Source: Streptomyces fumigatiscleroticus (GTDB lineage Bacteria > Actinomycetota > Actinomycetes > Streptomycetales > Streptomycetaceae). From it: 64,000 nt of DNA. A program made the translations under genes and the position numbers. The DNA is taken from assembly GCF_014647975.1 (NCBI RefSeq), contig NZ_BMQF01000001.1, positions 1 through 64,000 on the forward strand, written 5' to 3'. This document shows, piece by piece, positions 1 to 7,916 of this stretch; the first letter of the stretch is position 1; the number at the start of each line of letters is the position of its first letter. The notes under the pieces were generated by a model. It was given only the letters and a program-made list of their open reading frames with translations, had not been told where the DNA came from and did no database searches.

Positions 1-1
1 G

Positions 2-1036
2 CACGTGCTCGGGCGGCCCGCCGTGCAGCAGCTCCAGCAGTTCGTGCACCAGAGCCCCTGGGACTGCGGCCCGGTACGGCGGCGGACCGCGCTGCGCCTC
101 GCGGACGCCTTCGCCGTCGAGGCCTGGTCGGTGGACGAGGCCGTCTTCGTCAAGAACGGCGACCGGTCGGTGGGCGTGGCCCGCCAGTACGCTTCCTCCC
201 AGGAACGCACCGTCAACTGCCAGCTGGCCTGCGCCGTCTCCCTGGTCGGCACCGGCGGCGGCCTGCCGGTCAACTGGCGGCTGCTGCTCCCGCCCCGCTG
301 GGACCGCGACGAGGAACTGCGCCGGGCCGCGCACCTGCCCGCGTACGAGCAGTCCCGGCCCCGCTGGCACTACGTCCTGGAGGCCATCGACGAGATGACC
401 GAGGAGTGGCTGCTGGAGCCGCGTCCGGTGCTCGCCGACTGGCGCCACGAGGCCGAGACCGAACCGCTGCTGCGCGGCCTGGAGGCGCGCGGCCTGGGCT
501 ATCTCGTGCAGGTGTCGCCGCGCACCGCCGTCACCATGCCCCGGCCGCACTCGGCGCTGCCCGCGGTGCGCGGCACCGTCACCAACCTGGCCGCGCACGT
601 GGCCCGGCGCACCGAGCGCACCTCGGTCAGCTGGCACGACCGGGTGACCGAGCGCAGGCACCGCTCGCAGTTCCTGTCCACGCCCGCGCTGCTGTGCACC
701 GAGCCGGCGGCCGGCCGGACCGCGCCCGGGCACCGGCCGAGCCCGCGGCATCTGGTCACCGACTGGCCGTTCGGGCGGCCCGAACCGCGCGCGTACTGGC
801 TGACCAACCTGCCCGCCCGGCGGCTCGCCGAGGCGCTGCCGCTGGCCCAGTTACGCTCCCTGGCCGACGCGGGCCTGCGCCGGCTGCACCAGGACTTCGG
901 GCTCGGCGACTTCGAGGGCCGCTCCTTCCGCGGCTGGCACCACCACGTCACCCTCGCCTCGGCCGCGCTCGGCTACGCCGCCCTGCAAGCGGCCGTGCCC
1001 CGGCCCGACCGGGTGCTCAGCGGCACCGCGGTCTGA
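2..1036 (+). CDS. IS701-like transposase, 5' end outside window
   Basis: This is a DDE transposase-like protein of the IS701 group, open from the left edge of the window. Alignment by eye with the full-length relative at 14414-15658 suggests that about 65 N-terminal residues lie upstream. Seen: the first acidic motif (WSVDE, then SVGVARQY), the second (VLADW), and the C-terminal signature DFEGRSFRGWHHHVT. At the place where IS701 proteins carry the catalytic Glu (in RWxIExDY) this protein appears to have Asp (LADAGLRRLHQ), so activity is uncertain. The codon at 851-853 is TTA, which is rare in Streptomyces. No terminal inverted repeats were recognised. It may be a functional element, a relic or a domesticated cluster-associated protein. 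Confidence 0.8.
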   Translation, partial: HVLGRPAVQQLQQFVHQSPWDCGPVRRRTALRLADAFAVEAWSVDEAVFVKNGDRSVGVARQYASSQERTVNCQLACAVSLVGTGGGLPVNWRLLLPPRWDRDEELRRAAHLPAYEQSRPRWHYVLEAIDEMTEEWLLEPRPVLADWRHEAETEPLLRGLEARGLGYLVQVSPRTAVTMPRPHSALPAVRGTVTNLAAHVARRTERTSVSWHDRVTERRHRSQFLSTPALLCTEPAAGRTAPGHRPSPRHLVTDWPFGRPEPRAYWLTNLPARRLAEALPLAQLRSLADAGLRRLHQDFGLGDFEGRSFRGWHHHVTLASAALGYAALQAAVPRPDRVLSGTAV

Positions 1037-1186
1037 GCCCTCCCGCGGCCCCGGCCCGGTGGCGGTCCGCCCGCCACCGGGCCGGCACGTCCCTGCCCGC
1101 GACCGCCGCCGCGGCTACCGCGCCCCTTCCGTCCCCGTCTTCGTCCAGCCGACCAGCGGGCGTCGCCGCGACCGGCGGCCCGCCGT

Positions 1187-1330
1187 AGGACCAGCGGGCC
1201 TTGGGGTTGAGCCCGATCCGGGCGGCGGTAACGGAGGTGACGTGGTGGTGCCGGGCGGTCCTGGAGCGGTCCTCACATCGGTCCAGGCCCAGGCCGTGCT
1301 CGAGCTTGCGGTAGTCGTGCTCGATGCGTC
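1187..1330 (-). pseudogene. IS701 transposase C-terminal scrap
   Basis: Translated on the minus strand this stretch gives the characteristic IS701 C-terminus: RIEHDYRKLEHGLGLD followed by RHHHVTSVTAA. An in-frame stop sits just before RIEHDY. It carries the catalytic Glu motif that the neighbouring IS701-like gene lacks, so it derives from a different copy. Nothing upstream restores an open frame. Confidence 0.7.
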
Positions 1331-1472
1331 AGCGGGCCATTCGGCCGGCAGCCGGCAGCCGGCCGTGGCGGCGGCCTCGACCTGTCGCTCGACGGCCTTG
1401 CCGGGGCCGCGGCCCGGTCACCGGCCCGGGCGTCCCTCTCCGCGGTCAGGTGCGGGGAGTAGGTGTCCCTGC

Positions 1473-1560
1473 CGCCGCGTTCGGCCCGCTGCCGGCCGGA
1501 ACGGGGCCGGAGGCTGAGCGGGCCGGACTCGTCTGGACAGAAGATGACGTCGGGCTCGTC
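1473..1560 (-). pseudogene. IS630-like transposase scrap
   Basis: The minus strand encodes DVIFCPDESGPLSLRPRSGR, which resembles the DE-containing core block of IS630-family transposases (Asp, Glu, then LxPRPGR). The frame decays on both sides. Between this scrap and 1855 I see only an unrecognised minus-strand reading (VDFPLNAVPGNAAALLPGW at about 1725-1790) and no supportable gene. Confidence 0.5.
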
Positions 1561-1855
1561 GTCGGGTACGGCCTCACCATCAGCGACCGGGGCGTCGCTG
1601 GATACGGAGCGTGAGACGAACCGCCCGTAGCGCACCGCGACAAGCAGGACGGTACCGACTGCGTCGAGGGCGATGCCCGGCGTCAGCCCGCCCGCCAGCC
1701 ACCCCGAACCGGGCGAGGTTCACCGGTCCCCAGCCGGGCAGCAGCGCTGCGGCGTTCCCGGGCACCGCGTTGAGCGGGAAGTCGACCACTCCGGCGGACG
1801 CTTGGGTCTCGAGGTGACCGACGAGGTCATCAGGAAGACCGCGGAGTGCACTCGC

Positions 1856-2341
1856 TCATCCCCGCTCCAGGATCGCGTGGGCGCCGTCCACCCCTTCCCG
1901 GGTGCCGATGACGATGACGATGTCGCCCCCGTGCAGCCGGAAGTCGCGGCCGGGCGAGGGGATCGCGTGGGAACGGCGCATGACCGCGACGATGGAGGCT
2001 CCGGTCTCCGTCCGCATCCTGGTCTCCCCCAGGGTGCGCCCGTTCCAGTACGAGGTGCCGGCGATGGTGATCTGCGAGGCCAGCAGCCCGAAGTCGCTGG
2101 TGTGCAGCAGATTCGGGTTGTTGTGGCCGGGCAGCAGGGCGTCGGCCAGGGACAGGGCCTCCGCGCCGGTCAGCACCAGGCAGATACCGGCGGAGTCGGG
2201 GGCCTCGTCATGATGCACGTGCAAGGTGCGCTTGCGGTCGCGGTGCGCGATCACCGACAGCGTGTCGTGCCGCCGTGTGGTGAGTTCGTACTGCACCCCG
2301 ATGCCGGGCAACGGGGTGGTCCTCAGACGGGGCGCAGGCAT
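1856..2341 (-). CDS. Cation:proton antiporter regulatory subunit (KhtT/TrkA-C type)
   Basis: 161 residues. The C-terminal half (about 75-155) has the RCK-C/TrkA-C pattern: a fragment with ETGASIVAVMR, then SPGRDFRLHGGDIVIVIG, as in the nucleotide-sensing lobe of KhtT-like regulators of K+/H+ antiporters. The first half holds the short conserved N-terminus (PLPGIGVQYEL) typical of this actinomycete family. The ATG at 2341 was chosen because a GGAGG lies five bases upstream; longer in-frame starts lack a binding site. Family members usually sit beside an integral-membrane antiporter subunit; none is present here, so the partner must be elsewhere or lost. Confidence 0.8.
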   Translation of the reverse strand: MPAPRLRTTPLPGIGVQYELTTRRHDTLSVIAHRDRKRTLHVHHDEAPDSAGICLVLTGAEALSLADALLPGHNNPNLLHTSDFGLLASQITIAGTSYWNGRTLGETRMRTETGASIVAVMRRSHAIPSPGRDFRLHGGDIVIVIGTREGVDGAHAILERG

Positions 2342-2526
2342 GATGCCTCCTTCGGTCTGCGCATTGCTCGCGGAACCACACGCCGTCCAGCGGCGGCAGG
2401 ACCGCGGTCGCGCTGGCCGGCAGGCCTTGCAGGGGCTCGGGAGCACCGTGGATACGGCCGGGTCCGGTGACCCCGGTCGCCCTCCCGCCCGGCCGAGGTG
2501 CGAGCGGATCTGGGCGGCGGACGTGA

Positions 2527-3294
2527 TCAGCGCCGGACCGCGGTGGTCCCGTTGCTGACCTCTGAGATGATCCGGTGGTATCCCTTCACCAGCGGATGGT
2601 GCGGGTAGGCCGTGGAGAACAGGCGTTCACCGGCGAGCGACGCCATCTCGGGCGCGTACGGCAGCACGGTGGTGATGCGGGTGTCATAGGCGGTCTCGAC
2701 CTGGCCGCGCAGGCGGTCGGCCATGGCCCCTTCGGGGGCCATGCTCACGACGATGCTCATGCTGCCCAGAACGAGCCTGTCGGCGAGCGCCATGGTCTCC
2801 TTGGCGCCCGCGAAGTCGAGCCGGTCGGCCCGGGTCATCACGACGAGCCCGTCCGAACTCGCCATCGCGGTCACGGTCTCGTTGTTGAACCCTGCATGCG
2901 TGTCGAGGAGCAGCACGTCCAGGACGAGGGTGTCGATGAGCCGGTCGAAGCCCTCGCGCAGCAGGCCCACGTCGTAGCCGCGGCCCATGATCTGGTTGAC
3001 TCCCGTGGTCTGGCTCCTGGCGGGGACCAGGAAGAGACCGTCGTGCCCGGCGCTCCGGTCGACGGCGTACGCCGCGTCCTCGATCTCGCAGCGGCCGATG
3101 AGGTAGTCGGTGAGCGACCGCCGCGCGGGGGGTATCGCATCGCCGAACATCACGTCCAGAGCAGGTGTTTGGAGGTCGGTGTCCACCAGTGCGACCCGCA
3201 GCCCCGAGGAGGCGAGCAGCAGCCCGAGGTTGGCGGCCGTACTGGACTTGCCGGTGCCCCCTCGGTAGGAGTGCACCGTGATGATCTGCGACAT
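2527..3294 (-). CDS. MinD/ParA-like P-loop ATPase
   Basis: 255 residues. It opens with a deviant Walker A motif (YRGGTGKSS, residues 10-18, with Arg replacing the usual first Lys), followed by the ParA/MinD switch region (VDTDLQTPALD) and a Walker-B-like VLLLDTHAG. Proteins of this type hydrolyse ATP and position or activate partners; some are linked to signalling modules. It is the last gene of the minus-strand series, 55 bases after the RsbU-like phosphatase gene. The ATG at 3294 has GGTGGAG upstream and puts the P-loop at the normal distance from the N-terminus. Its cargo or partner cannot be told from sequence. Confidence 0.82.
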   Translation of the reverse strand: MSQIITVHSYRGGTGKSSTAANLGLLLASSGLRVALVDTDLQTPALDVMFGDAIPPARRSLTDYLIGRCEIEDAAYAVDRSAGHDGLFLVPARSQTTGVNQIMGRGYDVGLLREGFDRLIDTLVLDVLLLDTHAGFNNETVTAMASSDGLVVMTRADRLDFAGAKETMALADRLVLGSMSIVVSMAPEGAMADRLRGQVETAYDTRITTVLPYAPEMASLAGERLFSTAYPHHPLVKGYHRIISEVSNGTTAVRR

Positions 3295-3349
3295 GTTCTC
3301 CACCTGACAGTTGCTGCTGGTTCGCACGTCGGTCGGCGGGTGGCTGCGG

Positions 3350-4600
3350 TCAGTGGTCGGTGCCGGTCGGCCCCCGCCAGTGCACGGCCATCATCGTGAC
3401 GTCGTCGGACTGTTCGGCCCGGCCGACGAACTCGCTGAGCGCGCCGTCCATGTGGTTCAGGAGTTCCTCCCCGTGCACGGTGGCCTCCGTCAGTTGCTCG
3501 AGCAGCAGGTCTTCGCCGAAGAACCGCCCGGTCTCCGAGCGGGCCTCGGTGACTCCGTCGGTGTAGATGAAGAGGGTGTCACCGGGGCTGAGCTGCGCGT
3601 AGCACAGCGAGAAGGAGCAGTCGGGCATGATGCCCACGGCCGGTCCCGTCGGCTGGAGCAGCACCGGTTCGGCGCCGCTGCCGCTCACCAGGACCGGGGG
3701 GTTGTGTCCGCCGTTGATGTACACGAGATTGCCGGTGAGGGGGTCCAGCACGCCGAAGAACATGGTGGCGAAGTAACCCTGTTCGATGTGGTTGCGGGTC
3801 AGGTAACTGTTGGTCCCCACGACCGCGTTCAGCAGCGGGGTGGCGCCCACGACCGGGATGGCCCGGGTCTGCTCGGCCCAGCCGGGGTCCTGTCCCATCA
3901 GGTCGGCGGCGATGAGGTTCTGCAGGCCGCTCTGCTCCGCCGTGTGCCGCAGCAGCGACCGGATGAGCGCCATGAACAGGGCCGCACCGACCCCCTTGTC
4001 GCACACGTCGGCCACGACGAGGGCGAGACGCCTGTGGTTGACCAGTTCGAAGACGTCGTAGAAGTCCCCGGCCACGGTGCGTGCGGGCCTGAAGCGCACC
4101 CGTATGTGCCAGTCGTCGGGGCTGGGCAGCGAGTCCGGCAGGAAGCCCAGTTGGATCTCCCGGCCTATCTCCAGCTCCCGCTCGTAGCCGAGGAGTGCGG
4201 CGTGCGCGGCCATCTCTTTCATGTCCCGGTTGAGCTTCGCGTGCTGGTGGCAGCCGCGCAGCCGTGCCTCCACCAGCACGGGGTGGAACGGCGGGATCAG
4301 GTAGTCCGAGCCCGCGCGCACGTGGCCGTCGAGGAGGTGCAGGTCGCGCTCCGCGTACGCCACCATCCTCGGCTGCTGCCCCTCGTCCGCCAGTCTGCGG
4401 GCCACGGACCTGGCCGTGTGGGGTGACAGTGTGGCGTGTACGAGCAGCGCGGTCGCCGCGGGCATCCGTCCCGGCGATGCCGCCAGGACATCGCCAGGGG
4501 TGCAGGAGTGCGCCTCGGCCCCCATGGCCTTCAGCGCCTGGGACAGTCCCGGTGGCACCTGGCGCCGCTCATCCAGTATCAGCACCTTCGTCTGTGTCAT
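3350..4600 (-). CDS. RsbU-like PP2C serine phosphatase with degenerate receiver domain
   Basis: 416 residues. Residues 1-120 have a response-regulator-like fold pattern (KVLILDE at the start, SDYLIPPF near 98-105), but the usual phospho-acceptor Asp is replaced (LLVHATL, His at about 55), so it is probably a pseudo-receiver. A short helical linker (120-150) leads to a SpoIIE/PP2C domain with AGDFYDVFEL (177-186), VADVCDKG (196-203), GGHNPP, YTDGVTEA and SDDVTMM, which contain the metal-binding aspartates. The family dephosphorylates STAS anti-sigma antagonists; two STAS genes lie upstream in the same operon. It follows the RsbW-like gene by 12 bases. Confidence 0.92.
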   Translation of the reverse strand: MTQTKVLILDERRQVPPGLSQALKAMGAEAHSCTPGDVLAASPGRMPAATALLVHATLSPHTARSVARRLADEGQQPRMVAYAERDLHLLDGHVRAGSDYLIPPFHPVLVEARLRGCHQHAKLNRDMKEMAAHAALLGYERELEIGREIQLGFLPDSLPSPDDWHIRVRFRPARTVAGDFYDVFELVNHRRLALVVADVCDKGVGAALFMALIRSLLRHTAEQSGLQNLIAADLMGQDPGWAEQTRAIPVVGATPLLNAVVGTNSYLTRNHIEQGYFATMFFGVLDPLTGNLVYINGGHNPPVLVSGSGAEPVLLQPTGPAVGIMPDCSFSLCYAQLSPGDTLFIYTDGVTEARSETGRFFGEDLLLEQLTEATVHGEELLNHMDGALSEFVGRAEQSDDVTMMAVHWRGPTGTDH

Positions 4601-4612
4601 CTTCCGCCCCGT

Positions 4613-5095
4613 CTACTCCGCTGCCGGCCGGCGCACCACGAGGACGCTCACATTGCGCCCGGCGACGAGCTGGTATTCGAATATGTCCACCGCTGTCAAG
4701 GCCAGGAAGACGCCCAGGCCGCCGATCGGCCGCTCCGCGAGCGGCACGTCGACCGCGGGCGTCCGCATGCCCTGCCTGGGGTCAAACGCCGGCGCGTCGT
4801 CCTGGAAGCGCACCCAGACGTCACCGGGGTCGATCCCGCCGTCCACGGTGATCTCGCCCGGCTCACCGCGGTAGCCGTGCATGACGATGTTGGTCGCCAG
4901 TTCATCGGCCGCGAGGCGGAGCCGGTACAGCGAACTCTCCGGGAGGGGTGCCTGCTTGCCCAAGCCGAGAACGAAGTCGGACACCGGCGCGAGCGATTCG
5001 ATCGTTGCGGGAATACGGAGTGCGATCGTCCAGCCGCACTCGGGTGTCCGCGCGACGCCCGCTGCCCTCCCGGCCCCTGCGGTCCTGAACGTCAT
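4613..5095 (-). CDS. RsbW-like anti-sigma factor / serine kinase (HATPase_c)
   Basis: 160 residues. A GHKL ATPase fold is clear: the N-box DELATNIVMHGY (Glu about 65, Asn about 69), a G1-type DDAPAFDP, and GGLGVFLA near 125-132. RsbW/SpoIIAB proteins bind a sigma factor and phosphorylate a STAS antagonist on Ser. The gene lies 14 bases after the STAS gene at 5110-5421 and 12 before the phosphatase, forming the classic antagonist-kinase-phosphatase set. No sigma factor gene is in this operon, so the target is encoded elsewhere. The N-terminal 20 residues are not conserved-looking, and an internal start is possible. Confidence 0.9.
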   Translation of the reverse strand: MTFRTAGAGRAAGVARTPECGWTIALRIPATIESLAPVSDFVLGLGKQAPLPESSLYRLRLAADELATNIVMHGYRGEPGEITVDGGIDPGDVWVRFQDDAPAFDPRQGMRTPAVDVPLAERPIGGLGVFLALTAVDIFEYQLVAGRNVSVLVVRRPAAE

Positions 5096-5109
5096 CTCGG
5101 TCAGTCCCT

Positions 5110-5421
5110 TCAGGCGTCGACCAGATCGATGCTGTGGTCGAATCCGGCGAGCCGGATGGTTCGGGCCACCGGCTCGGAGGCGCCGATGACGGCGATGCGT
5201 ACCCCGTCGCCCATCTTCTGGCGGGCGAAGACCAGGGAGCGCAGACCCGCACTGGAGAGGTGGCCGAGCTGCTCGGCGCGGATGACCAGCTCGACGGCTC
5301 CGGCTCCTGCCGCCTCGCCGATGGCCTGGTGGAACTCGCCTGCCGTCGAGGCGTCCAGCTCACCGCTGAGTTCGATGGTGACGACCTTGTCGTCGATCCT
5401 CAGCTGCACGTCGAAAGCCAC
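5110..5421 (-). CDS. STAS anti-sigma factor antagonist
   Basis: 103 residues, a single STAS domain. The phospho-acceptor region reads LGHLSSAGLRSL (Ser about 56-57), the hallmark of SpoIIAA/RsbV-type antagonists. Unphosphorylated, such proteins capture the RsbW-like kinase and free the sigma factor. It sits between glgX (18 bases) and the RsbW-like gene (14 bases), so it is the likely cognate substrate of both the kinase and the RsbU-like phosphatase. The full domain is present with no truncation. Confidence 0.92.
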   Translation of the reverse strand: MAFDVQLRIDDKVVTIELSGELDASTAGEFHQAIGEAAGAGAVELVIRAEQLGHLSSAGLRSLVFARQKMGDGVRIAVIGASEPVARTIRLAGFDHSIDLVDA

Positions 5422-5439
5422 GTCGATTCTCCTTCTGTG

Positions 5440-7578
5440 TCAAGCGGTCGTCTGATGGCTCGCGCGGCCCACGAGGACGACCACGGAGTGGGCACCCAGG
5501 CGGTAGCGCCCGGGGTGTTGCAGTTCCGGTTCGGTGCCGGCCGGGTGGAGGATGCCGCCCGTGTCGGCGAAGAGGTGCCAGCGCTCTCCCTCGGGCAGCG
5601 CCGGCAGTTCCATGTCGTGTGCCTCCCAGTGCGCGTTCACCGCGACGTACACGTGGTCGTCGGCCACGCTGCCGCCCTTGGCATGCCGGCCGCACCGCAT
5701 CATGGCGAGGACCCGGCAGTGGTCGGCCCAGTCCGGGGCCCAGGCGCGGACACCGTGCCAGCTCACATCGGGGTAGCCGCTGCCGACCCGGTCCTGGCCG
5801 GTGGGGTGGTCACGGGTGCGCAGCACGGGGTGGGCGTGCCGGAAGGCGGTCAACGCCCGTGTGAACCGGAGCAGGTCGGCGTTGGCCGCGAGGAGCCCCC
5901 AGTCGAACCAGGACAGTTCGTTGTCCTGGCAGTAGGTGTTGTTGTTGCCCAGCTGGGTGCGGCCGACTTCGTCTCCGGCCAGGAGCATCGGGACGCCCTG
6001 GCTGGTGAGCAGGATGGTCAGCAGGTTCTTCATCTGCCGCAGCCTCAGCTCCCGGACGTCGCGGGAGGCGCTGGGCCCCTCCTCTCCGCAGTTCCAGCTG
6101 TGGTTGTCGTCGGCGCCGTCGTTGTTGTTCTCGCCGTTGGCCTCGTTGTGCTTGTCGTTGTAGGAGACCAGGTCGGCCAGGGTGAAGCCGTCGTGGGCGG
6201 TGATGAAGTTGACCGACGCGGAGGAGGTCCGGCCCTGGTACAGGTCGGGAGAGCCCGCCATCCGAGTCGCCAGCTCGCCGACCAGCCCCGGCTCCCCCTT
6301 GACGAAACGGCGGACCGTGTCGCGGTACTTGCCGTTCCACTCCGACCAGCGGCCGTAGTCGGGGAAGTTGCCCACCTGGTACAGCCCGGCCGCGTCCCAC
6401 GCCTCGGCGATCAGCTTGGTGTGGCGCAGGACCGGGTCGTACGCGAGCTGTTCGAGCAGCGGCGGGTTGGGCAGCGGGGTGCCGTCCGGCGCCCGGTCGA
6501 GAATGGCCGCGAGGTCGAAGCGGAACCCGTCGATGTGGTACTCGGCGACCCAGTGGCGCAGGCAGGAGAGCACGAAGTCCCGTACCACCGGGTGGTTGCA
6601 GTTGACGGTATTGCCGGTGCCGCTGAAGTTGTAGTACTCGCCGCGCGGCGTGAGCATGTAGTAGGTGGCGTTGTCCAGGCCGCGGAAGGAGATGGTCGGG
6701 CCCTGTTCGTTGCCTTCGGCGGTGTGGTTGAAGACGACGTCGAGCACGACCTCGATCCCGGCCTTGTGCACCTCCTTGACCAGCGACTTGAACTCGTCGG
6801 CCTGCATGCCGAAGGGGCCGGTGGCCGCGTAGCCCGCCTTGGGGGCGAAGAAGGAGACGGTGTTGTAGCCCCAGTAGTTGTACAGCCGCTCGCCGCTCAC
6901 CGGGTCGGTGCGCGGGTTGTCCAGCTCGTCGAACTCGAAGACCGGCAGGAGCTCGACGCAGTTGATTCCCAGCTCGCGCAGGTAGGGGATCTTCTCCCGC
7001 AGCCCGGCGTACGTGCCCGGCGCCGTCACCCGCGAGGACGGATGCCGGGTGAAACCGCGCACATGCGTCTCGTAGATCACCAGGTCCTCGGCGGGGATGC
7101 GCAGCGGCCGGTCGCCGGCCCAGTCGAAGTCGTCGTTGAGCACCTGTGCGCGGTAGGGGTAGACGTCGTCCCGGTCCGGCTCCCGGCCCCATATCTCGCG
7201 TCCGGAGATCAGGCGCGCGTAGGGGTCGCTGAGCACCTTGCCGGCGTCGAAGCGGTCACCGCGTTCGGGATCGAAGGGGCCGTCGGCGCGGAAGCCGTAC
7301 TCCAGGTTCTCCGGGTCGAGCCCGAAGACTGTCATCGCGTACACGCTGCCGATGCGGAACTCGGGTGGGAACTCGAGCTCGGCGCTGGGCTGTGCGGCGC
7401 CCCGTTCGAAGAGCGCCAGGCTCATCGTGGTGGCGCCATCGGAGTAGACCGAGAAGTTGACCCCGCCGGGCACCGGGGTCGCCCCGTAGGGAAAGGGCCG
7501 GCCCGCCCTGACCCGGTACGGGCCGATCCGGTGCGTGGGGAAGGCGTCGATGCGCTCCCGTATGTCCGGGGTGCTCAT
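5440..7578 (-). CDS. glgX: Glycogen debranching enzyme GlgX (isoamylase type)
   Basis: 712 residues, the usual GlgX length. An N-terminal carbohydrate-binding (CBM48) region (PYPYGATPVPGGVNFSVY-type motif) precedes a GH13 barrel with VVFNHTAEGN, FRFDLAAIL (catalytic nucleophile Asp), LIAEAWD (acid Glu) and ITAHDGFT. It hydrolyses alpha-1,6 branches of glycogen or maltodextrins in the cytosol. Its start codon overlaps the stop of the preceding STAS gene by ATGA, so translation is coupled to a signalling protein. This suggests stress-linked mobilisation of glycogen or trehalose precursors, which is an inference. The start is fixed by the overlap. Confidence 0.95.
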   Translation of the reverse strand: MSTPDIRERIDAFPTHRIGPYRVRAGRPFPYGATPVPGGVNFSVYSDGATTMSLALFERGAAQPSAELEFPPEFRIGSVYAMTVFGLDPENLEYGFRADGPFDPERGDRFDAGKVLSDPYARLISGREIWGREPDRDDVYPYRAQVLNDDFDWAGDRPLRIPAEDLVIYETHVRGFTRHPSSRVTAPGTYAGLREKIPYLRELGINCVELLPVFEFDELDNPRTDPVSGERLYNYWGYNTVSFFAPKAGYAATGPFGMQADEFKSLVKEVHKAGIEVVLDVVFNHTAEGNEQGPTISFRGLDNATYYMLTPRGEYYNFSGTGNTVNCNHPVVRDFVLSCLRHWVAEYHIDGFRFDLAAILDRAPDGTPLPNPPLLEQLAYDPVLRHTKLIAEAWDAAGLYQVGNFPDYGRWSEWNGKYRDTVRRFVKGEPGLVGELATRMAGSPDLYQGRTSSASVNFITAHDGFTLADLVSYNDKHNEANGENNNDGADDNHSWNCGEEGPSASRDVRELRLRQMKNLLTILLTSQGVPMLLAGDEVGRTQLGNNNTYCQDNELSWFDWGLLAANADLLRFTRALTAFRHAHPVLRTRDHPTGQDRVGSGYPDVSWHGVRAWAPDWADHCRVLAMMRCGRHAKGGSVADDHVYVAVNAHWEAHDMELPALPEGERWHLFADTGGILHPAGTEPELQHPGRYRLGAHSVVVLVGRASHQTTA

Positions 7579-7916
7579 AGGCCCGCCCGTTCCAGCTCCG
7601 CGGCCAGGTCCTCGCCGATGGTGAAGAAGTCCAGGAACCCTGTCGCGGACATCACGAAGGAGACCTCCTTGGAGAGGCCGACGAGGGTGATCTCGGCGTC
7701 CATCTGCTGGGCGTGGCGGTACACGATGAGCAGGGTGCGCAGGCCGGCGCTGGAGAGGTAGGAGACTCCGGCAAGGTCGATGAGGACGAAGGAGCCGTGC
7801 CCGATGAGCTGGAGCAGCTGGGCCTGCAGCCCCCCGGAGGTGGTGGAGTTGATCTCGCCCTCCAGGGCGATGACGGTGGCGCCTGCGCGCATCTGCGAGC
7901 TGATCTTGACGGTCAT
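7575..7916 (-). CDS. Second STAS anti-sigma factor antagonist
   Basis: 113 residues with one STAS domain: ALEGEINSTTSG near the N-terminus, then DLAGVSYLSSAGLRTL with the phospho-acceptor Ser at about 55-56. It differs substantially from the STAS protein at 5110-5421, so the two may answer to different kinases or signals. Both ends overlap neighbours by ATGA (with the AGE-like gene upstream and glgX downstream), giving strict translational coupling. The ATG at 7916 is set by the overlap. The family role is to release a sigma factor through partner switching. Confidence 0.92.
   Translation of the reverse strand: MTVKISSQMRAGATVIALEGEINSTTSGGLQAQLLQLIGHGSFVLIDLAGVSYLSSAGLRTLLIVYRHAQQMDAEITLVGLSKEVSFVMSATGFLDFFTIGEDLAAELERAGL

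Noticed and set aside
5134..7761. 875-codon open frame on the plus strand
   Set aside because: It is antisense to the STAS, GlgX and second STAS genes, whose motifs are unmistakable; its product is low-complexity Val/Gly/Arg sequence caused by GC bias.
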